From the NCBI GenBank assembly GCA_964428935.1, contig CAYSAG010000295.1:1-6452 (forward strand): a DNA stretch of 6,452 nucleotides, read 5' to 3'. This stretch comes from JAADHY01 sp964428935 (GTDB lineage: Bacteria; Planctomycetota; Planctomycetia; Planctomycetales; Planctomycetaceae). The notes beneath the pieces are model-generated. The model was given only the letters and a program-made list of their open reading frames with translations, searched no databases and was not told the origin of the DNA. Shown here piece by piece: positions 1 to 6,180 of the stretch. The position numbers and the translations under genes are program-made. The first letter of the stretch is position 1; every line of letters begins with the position of its first letter.

Positions 1-2
1 AC

Positions 3-437
3 CGCCAGTACCTGTACTTCGCTGCTCGGCTGCCGCGCGTTCCGGGAGTCGCGGTCGAACCGCCGCAGTACGAAGGCCGCCACCACGACGCCCTTCTGAC
101 CGGCCACGACCGCGTCAGCCTTTACTTGGACGTCGACCGCGACTACACCGTCTTCTACGAACTGCACGTGGACCAGCGCGGTTTCGTCGCCGAAAGCTGC
201 TCGGGCAACCCGGCCTGGAACCCGCGTTGCTACGTGGCCGTCGGAGGCGACGACGAGTCGTGGCGAGTCGAGCTGGCGTTGCCGTTGAGCGAGCTGACGG
301 GCTCGCGCCCAGGCCCGCGAACCGTTTGGACCGTCAACGTGGTGCGCACCGTGCCGGGCCACGGCGTTCAAAGCTGGACGGAAACGGACGGGCTCAGCGT
401 CCAACCGGCTCGCTTCGGCCTGCTCGAGTTCAACTGA
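3..437 (+). CDS. CBM9-like carbohydrate-binding domain protein, C-terminal part (5' end outside window)
   Basis: The reading frame is open from the first complete codon at position 3 to the TGA at 435-437, so 144 C-terminal residues of a longer protein are visible. The segment has the pattern of a family 9 carbohydrate-binding (CBM9/DOMON-like) beta-sandwich: an aspartate-rich strand (SLYLDVDRDYTVFYEL), a Trp-Asn-Pro turn, WRVELALPLSEL (the usual 'W.vE.aIPf..L' strand), TVWTVNVVRT, and a terminal FGLLEF strand. In planctomycetes such domains often end long exported or surface proteins; that the complete protein is secreted or binds glycans is inferred, because the N-terminus is missing. The TTG or GTG codons inside the frame are not believable starts since the domain begins before them. 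The next gene follows 137 bases downstream on the same strand. Domain assignment is by motif pattern only and could instead be a related DOMON-type ligand-binding fold. Confidence 0.72.
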   Translation, partial: RQYLYFAARLPRVPGVAVEPPQYEGRHHDALLTGHDRVSLYLDVDRDYTVFYELHVDQRGFVAESCSGNPAWNPRCYVAVGGDDESWRVELALPLSELTGSRPGPRTVWTVNVVRTVPGHGVQSWTETDGLSVQPARFGLLEFN

Positions 438-574
438 CGGCCGGCCCCCCGGAACGACTGGCGGGGCCAAGGCCGAGCGCAGCTGGCTTGGGCTGTTGGT
501 TCGAGCTGGCTTCCGCTGCTGGCTGGGGCTGGCCTGCGTCGAGCTCGGCCGTCCTCTTCGGAGCAACTGCGCTC
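438..574. other. Intergenic gap rich in GCTGG repeats
   Basis: This 137-base gap separates the CBM9-like gene from the RNase H-like gene. It holds several near-repeats of GCTGG(C/G) between about 480 and 535 but no clear hairpin followed by a T-run and no convincing -35/-10 pair. The downstream frame stays open through here, but the family homology starts only at 575, so I treat the gap as non-coding. Confidence 0.4.
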
Positions 575-1510
575 ATGCGACTGATTGGACTGGACGAAGC
601 TGGCTACGGACCGAAGCTGGGACCTTTGGTCATTACGGCCACGGTGTGGGAGGTGCCCGACCGGTCGACGGACCTTTGGAAGGTCTTCGCCGACGTGGTG
701 CAACAGACTCGGCCCAGCTCGAACGAAAAAATTCACGTGGCCGACTCGAAGCAGGTTTACCAACCGGCTCGCGGGCTGGCCGAATTGGAGCGGTCGGTGC
801 TGTGCACGTTGAGCCTGCTCGGCCCGCCGCCGGACAGCTTCGAGCGTTTGTGGCAGCAGTTGTGCGGCAGCCCGCTGCCAGCCGAGCTGCCTCCCTGGTA
901 CCGACTGGCTCCGGAGCGGCTGCCGACGTGCGTGCCGGCCGAGGCGGTCGCGTCGGTGGCCGAACGTTGGCAGAAACGCTGCCGCGAGACGGACGTGCGG
1001 TTGGTCCGGGTGCGCAGCGACGTGGTCTGGGCGGCTCGTTTCAACCGGCTGGTGGACGAGCTGGGCAACAAGAGCTGGTTGCTTTCTCGACTGACCTTCC
1101 AACTGTTACGAAACGTGTGGTCTCCGCAAGCCGACGAGCCGACGCTGGTGCTGGCCGACAAGCACGGCTCACGAAATTCCTACCAGAGGCTTCTTGCGGA
1201 GTTCGTCGAAAGCGAGTTTCCCTTTTGCGTGGAGGAAAGTCTCGAGGTCAGCCACTACCGAATCGGCGCCACCGAGCTGCGGCTGGAGGCAAAGGGCGAG
1301 CGGCATTTTCCGGTGGCCGTGGCGTCGTTGGTCAGCAAGTACGTGCGCGAGCTGGTCGTGGCCGGCTTCAACCGCTTCTGGCAAGAACACCAGCCGGACC
1401 TGAAGCCGACCAAAGGCTACCCCCAGGACGCTCAACGCTTTCAGCGCGACATTGCTGCCGTGCAGGCGAAGCTGGGAATTCCCGACGAGGTTCTGGTTCG
1501 AAAACGCTGA
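575..1510 (+). CDS. RNase HII/HIII-like (type 2 RNase H fold) protein, divergent
   Basis: A 311-residue cytoplasmic protein with the signature order of type 2 RNases H: GLDEAGYGPKLGP (residues 5-17; compare GIDEAGRGPLAGP in RNase HII), ADSK (56-59), LADKHGSR (193-200), a KGE (240-242) followed by VASLVSKYVREL (compare AASIxAKVTRD), and KGYP (280-283). Candidate metal-binding acids are D7, E8, D195 and E242; a final Glu rather than Asp is the pattern I associate with RNase HIII. There is no N-terminal TBP-like domain as in RNase HIII, and about 75 extra residues lie between DSK and the third acid compared with E. coli RNase HII. The Arg/Thr of the substrate-reading GRG/GTG motif is Tyr (Y11). 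The frame is open far upstream of 575, but the family starts right after this ATG; a weak GGAG lies at 560-563. It probably acts on RNA-DNA hybrids, but activity is inferred and the altered motif leaves substrate open. Same strand as both neighbours, with gaps of 137 and 210 bases. Confidence 0.8.
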   Translation: MRLIGLDEAGYGPKLGPLVITATVWEVPDRSTDLWKVFADVVQQTRPSSNEKIHVADSKQVYQPARGLAELERSVLCTLSLLGPPPDSFERLWQQLCGSPLPAELPPWYRLAPERLPTCVPAEAVASVAERWQKRCRETDVRLVRVRSDVVWAARFNRLVDELGNKSWLLSRLTFQLLRNVWSPQADEPTLVLADKHGSRNSYQRLLAEFVESEFPFCVEESLEVSHYRIGATELRLEAKGERHFPVAVASLVSKYVRELVVAGFNRFWQEHQPDLKPTKGYPQDAQRFQRDIAAVQAKLGIPDEVLVRKR

Positions 1511-1720
1511 CTCGTCCCGAACTCGAAGGAAGAAATTGCCGCAACGGAACGCCGTCGTGGCGAAAGGCCGCTGTGTTCGAGCAGGTGACGCGGCGACCGT
1601 CCGGCCGGCGTTCCAACTTGTTGCAAGGAGTGCTACGCTCGAACGGGGGAACCTCTTTGAAACGGCAGCCGGCTGTTCCGGTAGACGAACAGGCGTGGGC
1701 AACGCGAGCAACGACCGAGC
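1511..1720. other. Intergenic gap, RNase H-like gene to methyltransferase
   Basis: The methyltransferase frame is interrupted here by TGA (1586-1588) and again by stop codons near 1660 and 1682, so its start cannot lie further left than about 1685. I find no T-tailed hairpin and no persuasive promoter pair. If the methyltransferase actually starts at 1925, the non-coding gap grows to 414 bases. Confidence 0.4.
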
Positions 1721-3001
1721 GTGAAGACGCAAGACAGTGGCAAGAACGAAAAGGGACTGCCGGTCTCGACCGGGCGAGGGGCCGAGGCGGTTGCGTCGAC
1801 GGCCGACGACTGTCCAAACCGCGGCACGAACGCTCGGGCCGAGGGCTGGAGCGGCGAGCGGAGCGGGCTGGCCGGACGTCGGTTGCAGACACGCGCTGCG
1901 CTCCCGCTCCAGCCGGGTGGCTTCGTGACGACCTCGGACGGCCGACAGGTGGTCTTCGAGTCTTGCTGCTGTCCGCTCTGCGGCAGCTCTCGCTTCACCA
2001 CCCACCGCTGGCTGCCGGACCGGCTTTACGGCGTGCCGGGGCGCTTCCGTGTGGTTCGGTGTTCTGACTGTCGGCACTGGTACCTCAACCCCCGTCCCAC
2101 AGCCGAGACGGTCCTGAACTGCTACCCGCGGCACTACGGCCCGCACTGCTCCGCCGACGCACCCAGCGGCAAGGCTCCTCCGTCGCTTCCGTCGGTGCAG
2201 GACGCTCGGACCGCAGTGCACGAGCGGCCGACGACGGAGAACGCTCCTCCACAGCCCACGCCGACGCCCACCGTTCGGTTGCTGAAAAGAGTGCCCGGTC
2301 TGAAACGGCTTTTCGTCTGGCTGACCGACTCGGGCAGCGAGCTGGTCCCACCCGTCTCGGTGTGGCCTCCGAAGGCTTTGGAGTTGGGCTGCGGGACGGG
2401 GCGGTTTGCGTCTGAGCTGCAGCGGCAGGGCTGGCAAGTTGTGGGGGTCGAGCCGTCTGCCGAGGCCGCGTCGGTGGCTCGTTCACGCGGCCTGGAAGTC
2501 CACGTTGGCCCGCTCACCGACGACCTGTTCCCAGAGAAAACCTTCGACGTCGTTTTCGCTTGGATGGTCGTCGAACACCTGCACCGGCCGGTCGAAACGG
2601 TTCGGCTGGTTCGCCGAGTGCTCAAGCCGGGCGGCTGGTTCGTCTTCAGCGTGCCGAACTGCGGTTGCTGGGAGTCGTACCTGTTCGGCCCGTACTGGTA
2701 CGCCTGGCAGGTTCCCACTCACCTGCAGCACTTCAGGCCGGACACCGTGCGACGGTTGCTTCAGCGAGTCGAACTGGAGTGTGTGAGCGTGCGCTGCCAA
2801 GCCAACATTCTGAACTGGTTCGGCAGCTTCGGGCTGTGGCTGAGCGAGCAACGGCCTGGTGGACGCTGGGGGCAGCGGCTCTTGCAGTTCACCTCCAACC
2901 CGACGCTCGGCCCGCAGCTCGCTCTGGCTCCGCTGGCCAAACTGCTGGCGGCTTTGGGCCAAACCGGACGAATGACCGTGGTGGCTCGGCGACCGGCCTG
3001 A
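1721..3001 (+). CDS. Class I SAM-dependent methyltransferase with N-terminal zinc ribbon
   Basis: Up to 426 residues. A zinc ribbon C84-P-L-C87 ... C114-S-D-C117 is followed by LNPRPT, the usual arrangement in small-molecule or saccharide methyltransferases of the Methyltransf_23/11 type. The Rossmann domain shows SAM motif I ALELGCGTGRF (219-229), an acidic strand-2 end GVEP (E244) that should hold the ribose hydroxyls, FDVVFAWMVVEHLHRP (275-290) and LKPGGWFVFSVPN. The remaining C-terminus (about 320-426) fits the family's helical end. Substrate is unknown; relatives act on sugars, lipids or secondary metabolites, and no glycan gene cluster surrounds this one. The start is uncertain: GTG at 1721 is the first available but has no Shine-Dalgarno, and residues 1-68 are low-complexity; GTG at 1925 would give a 358-residue protein beginning a dozen residues before the zinc ribbon. 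The domain call is firm, the start is not. Confidence 0.85.
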   Translation: MKTQDSGKNEKGLPVSTGRGAEAVASTADDCPNRGTNARAEGWSGERSGLAGRRLQTRAALPLQPGGFVTTSDGRQVVFESCCCPLCGSSRFTTHRWLPDRLYGVPGRFRVVRCSDCRHWYLNPRPTAETVLNCYPRHYGPHCSADAPSGKAPPSLPSVQDARTAVHERPTTENAPPQPTPTPTVRLLKRVPGLKRLFVWLTDSGSELVPPVSVWPPKALELGCGTGRFASELQRQGWQVVGVEPSAEAASVARSRGLEVHVGPLTDDLFPEKTFDVVFAWMVVEHLHRPVETVRLVRRVLKPGGWFVFSVPNCGCWESYLFGPYWYAWQVPTHLQHFRPDTVRRLLQRVELECVSVRCQANILNWFGSFGLWLSEQRPGGRWGQRLLQFTSNPTLGPQLALAPLAKLLAALGQTGRMTVVARRPA

Positions 3002-3008
3002 CGGTCGC
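2989..3008 (+). terminator. Hairpin spanning the methyltransferase stop codon (weak terminator candidate)
   Basis: GCGACCG (2989-2995) and CGGTCGC (3002-3008) form a perfect 7-base-pair stem with a 6-base loop that contains the TGA stop. No T-run follows, so it is not a classical intrinsic terminator; it could slow ribosomes or protect the transcript end, or be chance in GC-rich DNA. Confidence 0.25.
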
Positions 3009-3209
3009 GCTCGACCGCTTCGTCCGGTTCGACGCCACCGAGCGGTTGGCCCCGTTCGCGGGCACGGGCAGCCAAGCACGGTCCAGGGCCAGACGCGGCC
3101 GGCCGCGCGAGGCGTGAGGAAACGTGAGCCACGCAACGGCTCGGTGACAGGCAACGGCTGGGTGAAACTGTGTCTGAGGAAGCTGGCGAGAGCTGCCCGA
3201 GGGAGGGGG
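3002..3209. other. Convergent intergenic region between methyltransferase and nhaR
   Basis: A 208-base gap between two genes that end towards each other. It should hold terminators for both, but no hairpin with a T-tract is visible on either strand. Its main content is the imperfect direct repeat at 3133-3165. The open frames through it have no family resemblance. Confidence 0.4.
3133..3165 (+). repeat. Imperfect 15-base direct repeat, period 18
   Basis: GCAACGGCTCGGTGA (3133-3147) and GCAACGGCTGGGTGA (3151-3165) differ at one base and are offset by 18 bases. The last 12 bases of the second copy occur again at 3256-3267 inside the 3' part of nhaR. Function is unknown. Confidence 0.5.
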
Positions 3210-4112
3210 TCAGGAGGAGAACAGCTCGCCGCGAGCCGTCTGGCAAATGGCCACGACGGCTGGGTGACGGAGCCGTCGCTCCACCGACACCGCGTAGTAC
3301 TGCTCCCGCACCTCCGTCAGCCGCCCGACCACTCGAACGCCGTACTGCGAGCAGACGGCTTTCTCAATGACCGACGGAGCGGGGAACAGACCCCAACCTT
3401 GACTGCCGAAGACCTTCATGAGGGCCGGGTCGTCGAATTCGCCCACCACGCGCGGCCGCACTTCGTTCTCGTAGAACCAACGGTCCAGCTCGCGACGCAC
3501 GGCCGTGGCCGGACGCGGCAGCAAGACCGGGGCGTCGTGCAGCGACGAGGGAAACCGGCGTCGGAGACGAGCGGCCAGCTCCCGGGTGCCGAAGAACGTC
3601 ACCGGACACTCGCCCAGGAAGTGGTTGTAAGCCCGAACCGGCCCGCCCGGACTGACCGGCGCGTCGGAAAGAATCAGGTCGAGCCGGTGGACGGCCAGTT
3701 GAGCCAGCAGTTCTTCCCGGTTCCCCTCGTGACAGGTCAGCCGAACGGACGGCACGGCCGCTCGGGCCGGCAACAGCAACCGGTACGCGACCAGCTTCGG
3801 TAAGACGTCCAACAAACCGACCTCCAGGCGAGCGGCCTTCTCGGACGCCAGCCCGCGCACCGCCCGCTGCAGCTCGTGGCCCAGCGTGAAAATTCCGTCC
3901 GCGTACTCCAGCACCTGCTGGCCAAAGTCGGTCAACACCAGTTGGCGACCGACCTGTCGGAACAGCGGGCTGCCCAACGACCGCTCCAGTTGCTTCAACT
4001 GCTTGCTGACCGTCGGCCGGCTCAAGTGAAGCCGCTCCGAAGCCTTGGCAATCGAACCTTCGCGGGCCACGAGCCAGAAGTAGTAGAGGTGGTGGTAGTT
4101 GAGCCAGTCCAC
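3210..4112 (-). CDS. nhaR: NhaR-type LysR family transcriptional regulator
   Basis: A 300-residue LysR-type regulator of normal length. The N-terminal winged helix-turn-helix occupies about residues 5-63 (NYHHLYYFWLVAREGS, then a recognition helix around SRPTVSKQLKQLE at 31-43), followed by a linker helix and the effector-binding domain. Several stretches match NhaR of E. coli as I remember it rather than LysR proteins in general: N-Y-x-H-L-Y-Y-F-W at the start, DLILSDAP (145-152), GEFDDPALMK (224-233), ERRLRHPAV (278-286) and the ELFSS end. In E. coli NhaR activates the Na+/H+ antiporter gene nhaA in response to sodium; no antiporter gene is in this window, so the target and signal here are inferred. 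The start is GTG at 4112, chosen because homology begins at once; it lacks a Shine-Dalgarno. A palindrome lies 10 bases upstream and suggests autoregulation. It is divergent from the small zinc-ribbon gene. Confidence 0.88.
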   Translation of the reverse strand: MDWLNYHHLYYFWLVAREGSIAKASERLHLSRPTVSKQLKQLERSLGSPLFRQVGRQLVLTDFGQQVLEYADGIFTLGHELQRAVRGLASEKAARLEVGLLDVLPKLVAYRLLLPARAAVPSVRLTCHEGNREELLAQLAVHRLDLILSDAPVSPGGPVRAYNHFLGECPVTFFGTRELAARLRRRFPSSLHDAPVLLPRPATAVRRELDRWFYENEVRPRVVGEFDDPALMKVFGSQGWGLFPAPSVIEKAVCSQYGVRVVGRLTEVREQYYAVSVERRLRHPAVVAICQTARGELFSS

Positions 4113-4121
4113 GAGAGCACC

Positions 4122-4138
4122 GTTAGATTTTTTCTAAC
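4122..4138. promoter_or_regulatory. Perfect inverted repeat, probable LysR/NhaR operator
   Basis: GTTAGA (4122-4127), five T's, TCTAAC (4133-4138): a perfect 6+6 palindrome with a 5-base spacer and the T-N11-A layout typical of LysR-family binding sites. It sits in an AT-rich patch of otherwise GC-rich DNA and ends 10 bases before the nhaR start codon, where a repressor would block its own transcription. Binding by this NhaR is inferred. Confidence 0.6.
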
Positions 4139-4161
4139 CGCACGCGACTGATTTTGACTCT

Positions 4162-4188
4162 GTCTAACCTACCGAACAGCCGCTAGAC
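4162..4188. promoter_or_regulatory. Second set of related half-sites in the nhaR divergent region
   Basis: GTCTAAC (4162-4168) repeats the right arm of the neighbouring palindrome exactly 30 bases further on, about three helical turns. It is facing GCTAGAC (4182-4188), its reverse complement with one difference. LysR tetramers commonly occupy a strong and a weak site on one DNA face, which this spacing would suit. The role is inferred. A TTGACT at 4154-4159 resembles a -35 element but I see no matching -10. Confidence 0.4.
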
Positions 4189-4376
4189 TTGCAACGCCGC
4201 TGGGCACGAGACACGGCCGCGTGGACGTGCATTGGTGGGTCCGCGCCGGGACGGCCCGGTGGGCCGAGTCGGACCGGACCGCTGCCACGTGTGGCCCGCT
4301 TGCGGGTCCGCGGGCACGTCGCGGCCGACAGTTGAGAGCTTGCCGTGCCGTTGAGGCACCGGCGGGGCGGGAGTCG

Positions 4377-4383
4377 AGGAGGA
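4377..4383 (+). promoter_or_regulatory. Strong Shine-Dalgarno that sets the start of the zinc-ribbon gene
   Basis: AGGAGGA lies 6 bases before ATG 4390. It picks this ATG over the in-frame upstream ATG at 4345, which would put the ribosome site inside the coding frame. It is the best Shine-Dalgarno in the window. Confidence 0.75.
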
Positions 4384-4389
4384 GAAAGA

Positions 4390-4590
4390 ATGGACGGCCT
4401 GGAAAACCTTTTGACGCTGTTTTTGATTGTCGCACCGTTCGCGGCCTTGGTCGGCTGGTTGAGCTGGCTGAGCCGTCGGAAGGCCTGCCCGAAGTGCCAC
4501 TACGCCGTTTCTCCGAAGACGGGCGAGTGCACGCACTGCGGCTACCGGCTGCCGGCCGAAGGGCGGACCGACGGCGTCAAAGCAGCTTGA
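4390..4590 (+). CDS. Small single-span membrane protein with zinc ribbon
   Basis: A 66-residue protein. Residues about 7-27 form one hydrophobic span (LLTLFLIVAPFAALVGWLSWL), followed by the positive stop signal SRRK (28-31), which by the positive-inside rule places the C-terminus in the cytoplasm. A compact zinc ribbon follows directly: C33-P-K-C36 and C47-T-H-C50-G-Y, two CxxC knuckles 10 residues apart, then a short polar tail. Proteins of this layout are common as hypothetical zinc-ribbon proteins in planctomycetes and other bacteria and have no established role. An in-frame ATG at 4345 would add 15 Arg/Gly-rich residues and is rejected because of the ribosome site. It starts 277 bases from nhaR and diverges from it, so NhaR control is possible but the leader of some 200 bases past the half-sites is long. 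It converges with the metallopeptidase gene. Confidence 0.82.
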   Translation: MDGLENLLTLFLIVAPFAALVGWLSWLSRRKACPKCHYAVSPKTGECTHCGYRLPAEGRTDGVKAA

Positions 4591-4766
4591 CGGACGGGTC
4601 TGCGGGGGCAGAGCGTTGGAGCGGGCGGTTGGTGCAGCGCGCCGGCAGCAACCGTCTGGCCCACCTCTGCTCCCGCTCGGCCTGTCCACCCGAACGAAGA
4701 CGAGGCCGCGTCAACGCAGGGCGGTGCGGCCGTGCGCTCGGCAGCAGCTTGCGACGGAAGCTCGAC
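4591..4766. other. Convergent intergenic region with a hairpin
   Basis: A 176-base gap between two converging genes. GAGCGGG (4619-4625) pairs with CCCGCTC (4672-4678), and inside it CGGTTG-G-TGC (4626-4635) pairs with GCA-G-CAACCG (4645-4654) except for one G/G mismatch. There is no T-tract, so this is at most a factor-dependent or transcript-stabilising structure shared by both genes. Confidence 0.35.
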
Positions 4767-6077
4767 TCAGCGTCTCCGCACCCAGCCGGACAGTGAGGTC
4801 TGGGCCGACAGGCTGCGGCGAGCCGACGGGTCGGCAGAACGCGCTCTGGGCGAGTGCGGCACCCAGCCGGTGCGCTCGGACTGCAAACCGGTGAGTGAAG
4901 AGTGACCGCTGTCGTTTGGGCTCCGAGGGGAAGGGTCGAGCGACGCCAGTCGCGGGTCTGGGGCGTGAAGGCCTTCGCCGTAGCCGGGTCGTGTGTGCCC
5001 GGCGAACGGTGTCCAGCCGTCGGCCGGCGCCGACGACGCGTTGCCGCGACGCGACGAGGTGCGGACAGCCGTTTGAGACGCGGTTCGCCCTTGGCTCGCC
5101 AGCGCGGCCGGCTCGGTGCGGCTGGCCAAGCGTCGGTTTGGGACAAGTCCGGAGCGAGCGGGCAGGGTCAGGAGGGCTGCGAGTGGGCCGGTGCGGCCGC
5201 CGGTCCGACCCGTGGGCTCCGGCGTCTGCGAACGAATGACTGCGTCCCAGTGGCCGGCGGCCGACTTGGGTCCGGCCCCCGTGCCGGAGAGTTGGTTGGT
5301 TGCAACCAGCGAGTCGCCGGCACTGGGACCTCCGGCCAGGACCCAGCGTCCCCACCGTTGCTCCAACTCGGCAACGCTGTCGTAGCCGTAGTGTTTCCGC
5401 ACCGCTCGTTCCCACCCGAGCCGGTGAGCGTCTTCTAGGAACCGCAAGTAGCGTTGTCGGCCGCCTTGCCGGACCAGGAAGTCAGTCAGCAAGTAGCCCT
5501 CGGCGTACAGCGTCAGCACGCGACTCATGTCGGCCGGGTACTCGGTCTGGGCCAGCAGGGAGCGGAGCGGAATGCGACGGGCGGTGCGGAGGTCTCGCAA
5601 AGCGCGGTCGATTAGCTTCTGTTTTTCCGACGCGTGTTCGGCCAGCGTCGCCGCTCCCTCGTCGGCCCACCGAGGCAGCGGGCGTCGAAAGTGGCAGGCC
5701 AGAATGGTGTGAGTGATTTCGTGGGGCAACACGGAGTCGAGAATGCGGCTGAGCGGCCCTTGGACGGTCATTCGCCAACCGAAGACTTCCATTTGCCCGG
5801 TGCTGCCTCGCTCGAAAGAAAACGTCGTCGCCCCTCCGGCCCCCATTTGTCCCACGTGGACCGTCACGTGACAAGGGGCGTACCAGCGAGGCAAGGCGTA
5901 GCCGAGCCACTGCACGGCCAATTCTTTCCGGTAGCGTTCAGCCGCTTCGGCGACCTGACGGGCAATTTGCGGCGTCGGAGCGTCGACGACGAAGTTGGGG
6001 GTTTGGTAGCGAGCCCCGAGAGAACAGACGGCGGCAACCAGAATGGCCACTCGCCACAGACGGAATTTCGGTCCCAT
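4767..6077 (-). CDS. Secreted gluzincin-like metallopeptidase (peptidase MA-like) with low-complexity tail
   Basis: A 436-residue protein. A signal peptide is likely: K4/R6/R9, then a hydrophobic stretch to about residue 20 with possible cleavage near SLGA (19-22). The catalytic domain spans about 27-250. HEITH (119-123) is a canonical HExxH zinc motif with E120 as the general base, and WADEG (137-141) supplies a third ligand, E140, as in gluzincins. YAEGYLLTDFLVRQGG (191-206) and a Trp-rich end (RWGRWV, 241-246) fit the DUF1570/peptidase MA-like proteins frequent in planctomycetes. Substrate is unknown; it should act outside the cytoplasm. Residues 251-436 are rich in Ser, Arg, Pro, Gly, Thr and Ala with no recognisable domain and are probably disordered. 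The ATG at 6077 is preceded by GAGG at a spacing of 4 bases, and the signal peptide starts there. The 375 bases upstream hold the inverted repeats described separately. Confidence 0.82.
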   Translation of the reverse strand: MGPKFRLWRVAILVAAVCSLGARYQTPNFVVDAPTPQIARQVAEAAERYRKELAVQWLGYALPRWYAPCHVTVHVGQMGAGGATTFSFERGSTGQMEVFGWRMTVQGPLSRILDSVLPHEITHTILACHFRRPLPRWADEGAATLAEHASEKQKLIDRALRDLRTARRIPLRSLLAQTEYPADMSRVLTLYAEGYLLTDFLVRQGGRQRYLRFLEDAHRLGWERAVRKHYGYDSVAELEQRWGRWVLAGGPSAGDSLVATNQLSGTGAGPKSAAGHWDAVIRSQTPEPTGRTGGRTGPLAALLTLPARSGLVPNRRLASRTEPAALASQGRTASQTAVRTSSRRGNASSAPADGWTPFAGHTRPGYGEGLHAPDPRLASLDPSPRSPNDSGHSSLTGLQSERTGWVPHSPRARSADPSARRSLSAQTSLSGWVRRR

Positions 6078-6180
6078 TCTTCCTCTCTTCCGTGAGAGCG
6101 GGTTTGCTTCCGTGCCGGGAAACGCCTCGAGAGGTGGTCTAGCCGCGTAACGGCCCGTTTACCGGGGAGCCTTCGGGCAG

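Noticed and set aside
496..2067. Long + strand open frame of 523 codons overlapping the RNase H-like gene and the methyltransferase start
   Set aside because: It is in a different frame from two clearly recognisable proteins, its translation is Arg/Gly/Ala-rich without motifs, and long shadow frames are expected at this GC content.
1169..2437. Long - strand open frame of 422 codons antisense to the RNase H-like gene and methyltransferase
   Set aside because: Low-complexity Arg/Pro/Leu translation without motifs, opposite to well-supported genes; a GC-driven shadow.
4154..4189. TTGACT ... TAGACT as a sigma-70 promoter
   Set aside because: The spacing of 24 bases is too long for a normal promoter, and no better -10 is found at 16-18 bases.
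4221..4796. 191-codon + strand frame over the small zinc-ribbon gene
   Set aside because: The other frame has a strong ribosome site, a membrane span and two CxxC knuckles; this one has only composition bias.
4822..4835. Palindrome GCCGAC-GG-GTCGGC
   Set aside because: It lies inside the metallopeptidase tail-coding sequence, where GC-rich arginine, serine and proline codons easily produce such palindromes.
5018..5035. Hairpin CGTCGGC-CGGC-GCCGACG
   Set aside because: Also inside the peptidase tail-coding region; no sign of a regulatory role.
6121..6180. Possible tRNA-like segment with short stems
   Set aside because: No complete cloverleaf, no GGTTCGA-type T-loop and no acceptor stem could be assembled on either strand.
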